The translations under genes were made by a program, and so were the position numbers. This document shows, one piece after another, positions 63,975-64,000 of a DNA stretch of 64,000 nucleotides; within the stretch, counting starts at the first letter, position 1, and the number at the start of each line of letters is the position of its first letter. Source of the DNA: Pseudoscardovia suis. Lineage in GTDB: Bacteria > Actinomycetota > Actinomycetes > Actinomycetales > Bifidobacteriaceae. The notes beneath the pieces are model-generated. The model ran no database searches, was not told where the DNA came from, and was given only the letters and a program-made list of their open reading frames with translations. The stretch spans positions 186,001 through 250,000 of the forward strand of contig NZ_PGFC01000001.1 of assembly GCF_002797875.1 (NCBI RefSeq), in the 5' to 3' direction.

Positions 63975-64000
63975 AACAGCTGTGAATCCAGCAGATCCCA

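Overview
The window is high-GC actinobacterial chromosome, most likely from a Bifidobacterium. Supporting features are the FucO-type lactaldehyde reductase end, a GluABCD-type glutamate importer, two WhiB proteins, CarD, PdtaS-type kinase, UPF0182, DUF501 and DUF5719 proteins, FtsB/DivIC-like protein, GlgB, and many start codons placed 6-7 nt after a TANNNT box, as in leaderless actinobacterial transcripts. No phage, transposase, rRNA or CRISPR array was seen. It reads as core chromosome with unusual repeats between genes.

Layout. 1-8200: end of fucO, then a leftward unit of two YhgE/Pip-type membrane proteins, a TetR regulator and an SGNH hydrolase. 8200-17060: polyphosphate kinase 2, the glutamate ABC operon (gluA-gluB-gluC-gluD), a UPF0182 membrane protein and a GNAT acetyltransferase. 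17207-22240: ABC permease divergent from a ThiY/NMT1-type binding protein coupled to a nucleoside hydrolase, then a trans-sulfuration PLP enzyme. 22380-34550: pth-mfd, a 14-copy 71-bp palindromic tandem array, an alpha/beta hydrolase-like protein, eno, divIC-like, DUF501, ppx/gppA, tRNA-Leu(UAA), FKBP and greA. 34677-38755 (leftward): an AmmeMemoRadiSam radical SAM enzyme, a Memo-AMMECR1 fusion and a hemolysin III-like protein. 38889-41410: PdtaS-type kinase, two small unknown proteins, WhiB1-like regulator.

41599-54781 looks like a cell-envelope/division neighbourhood: an FtsK/EccC-like membrane ATPase, two LytR-CpsA-Psr proteins, a WhiB2-like regulator, a giant family-2 glycosyltransferase with many membrane spans, a DUF5719 protein, a zincin-family protein that has lost its HExxH motif, and a HAD phosphomannomutase-like protein. 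This resembles the whiB2/whmD neighbourhood of other actinobacteria. 54989-64000: ComF-like protein, an SOS-controlled umuDC pair with a LexA box inside a 15-bp inverted repeat, a two-component system, glgB and carD.

The most unusual element is the 71-bp array at 26755-27718. A second theme is short tandem repeats (16-18 bp) that begin exactly at stop codons of several unrelated genes. Start sites were chosen from visible ribosome binding sites or TANNNT boxes; all functional calls come from reading motifs, with no database search.
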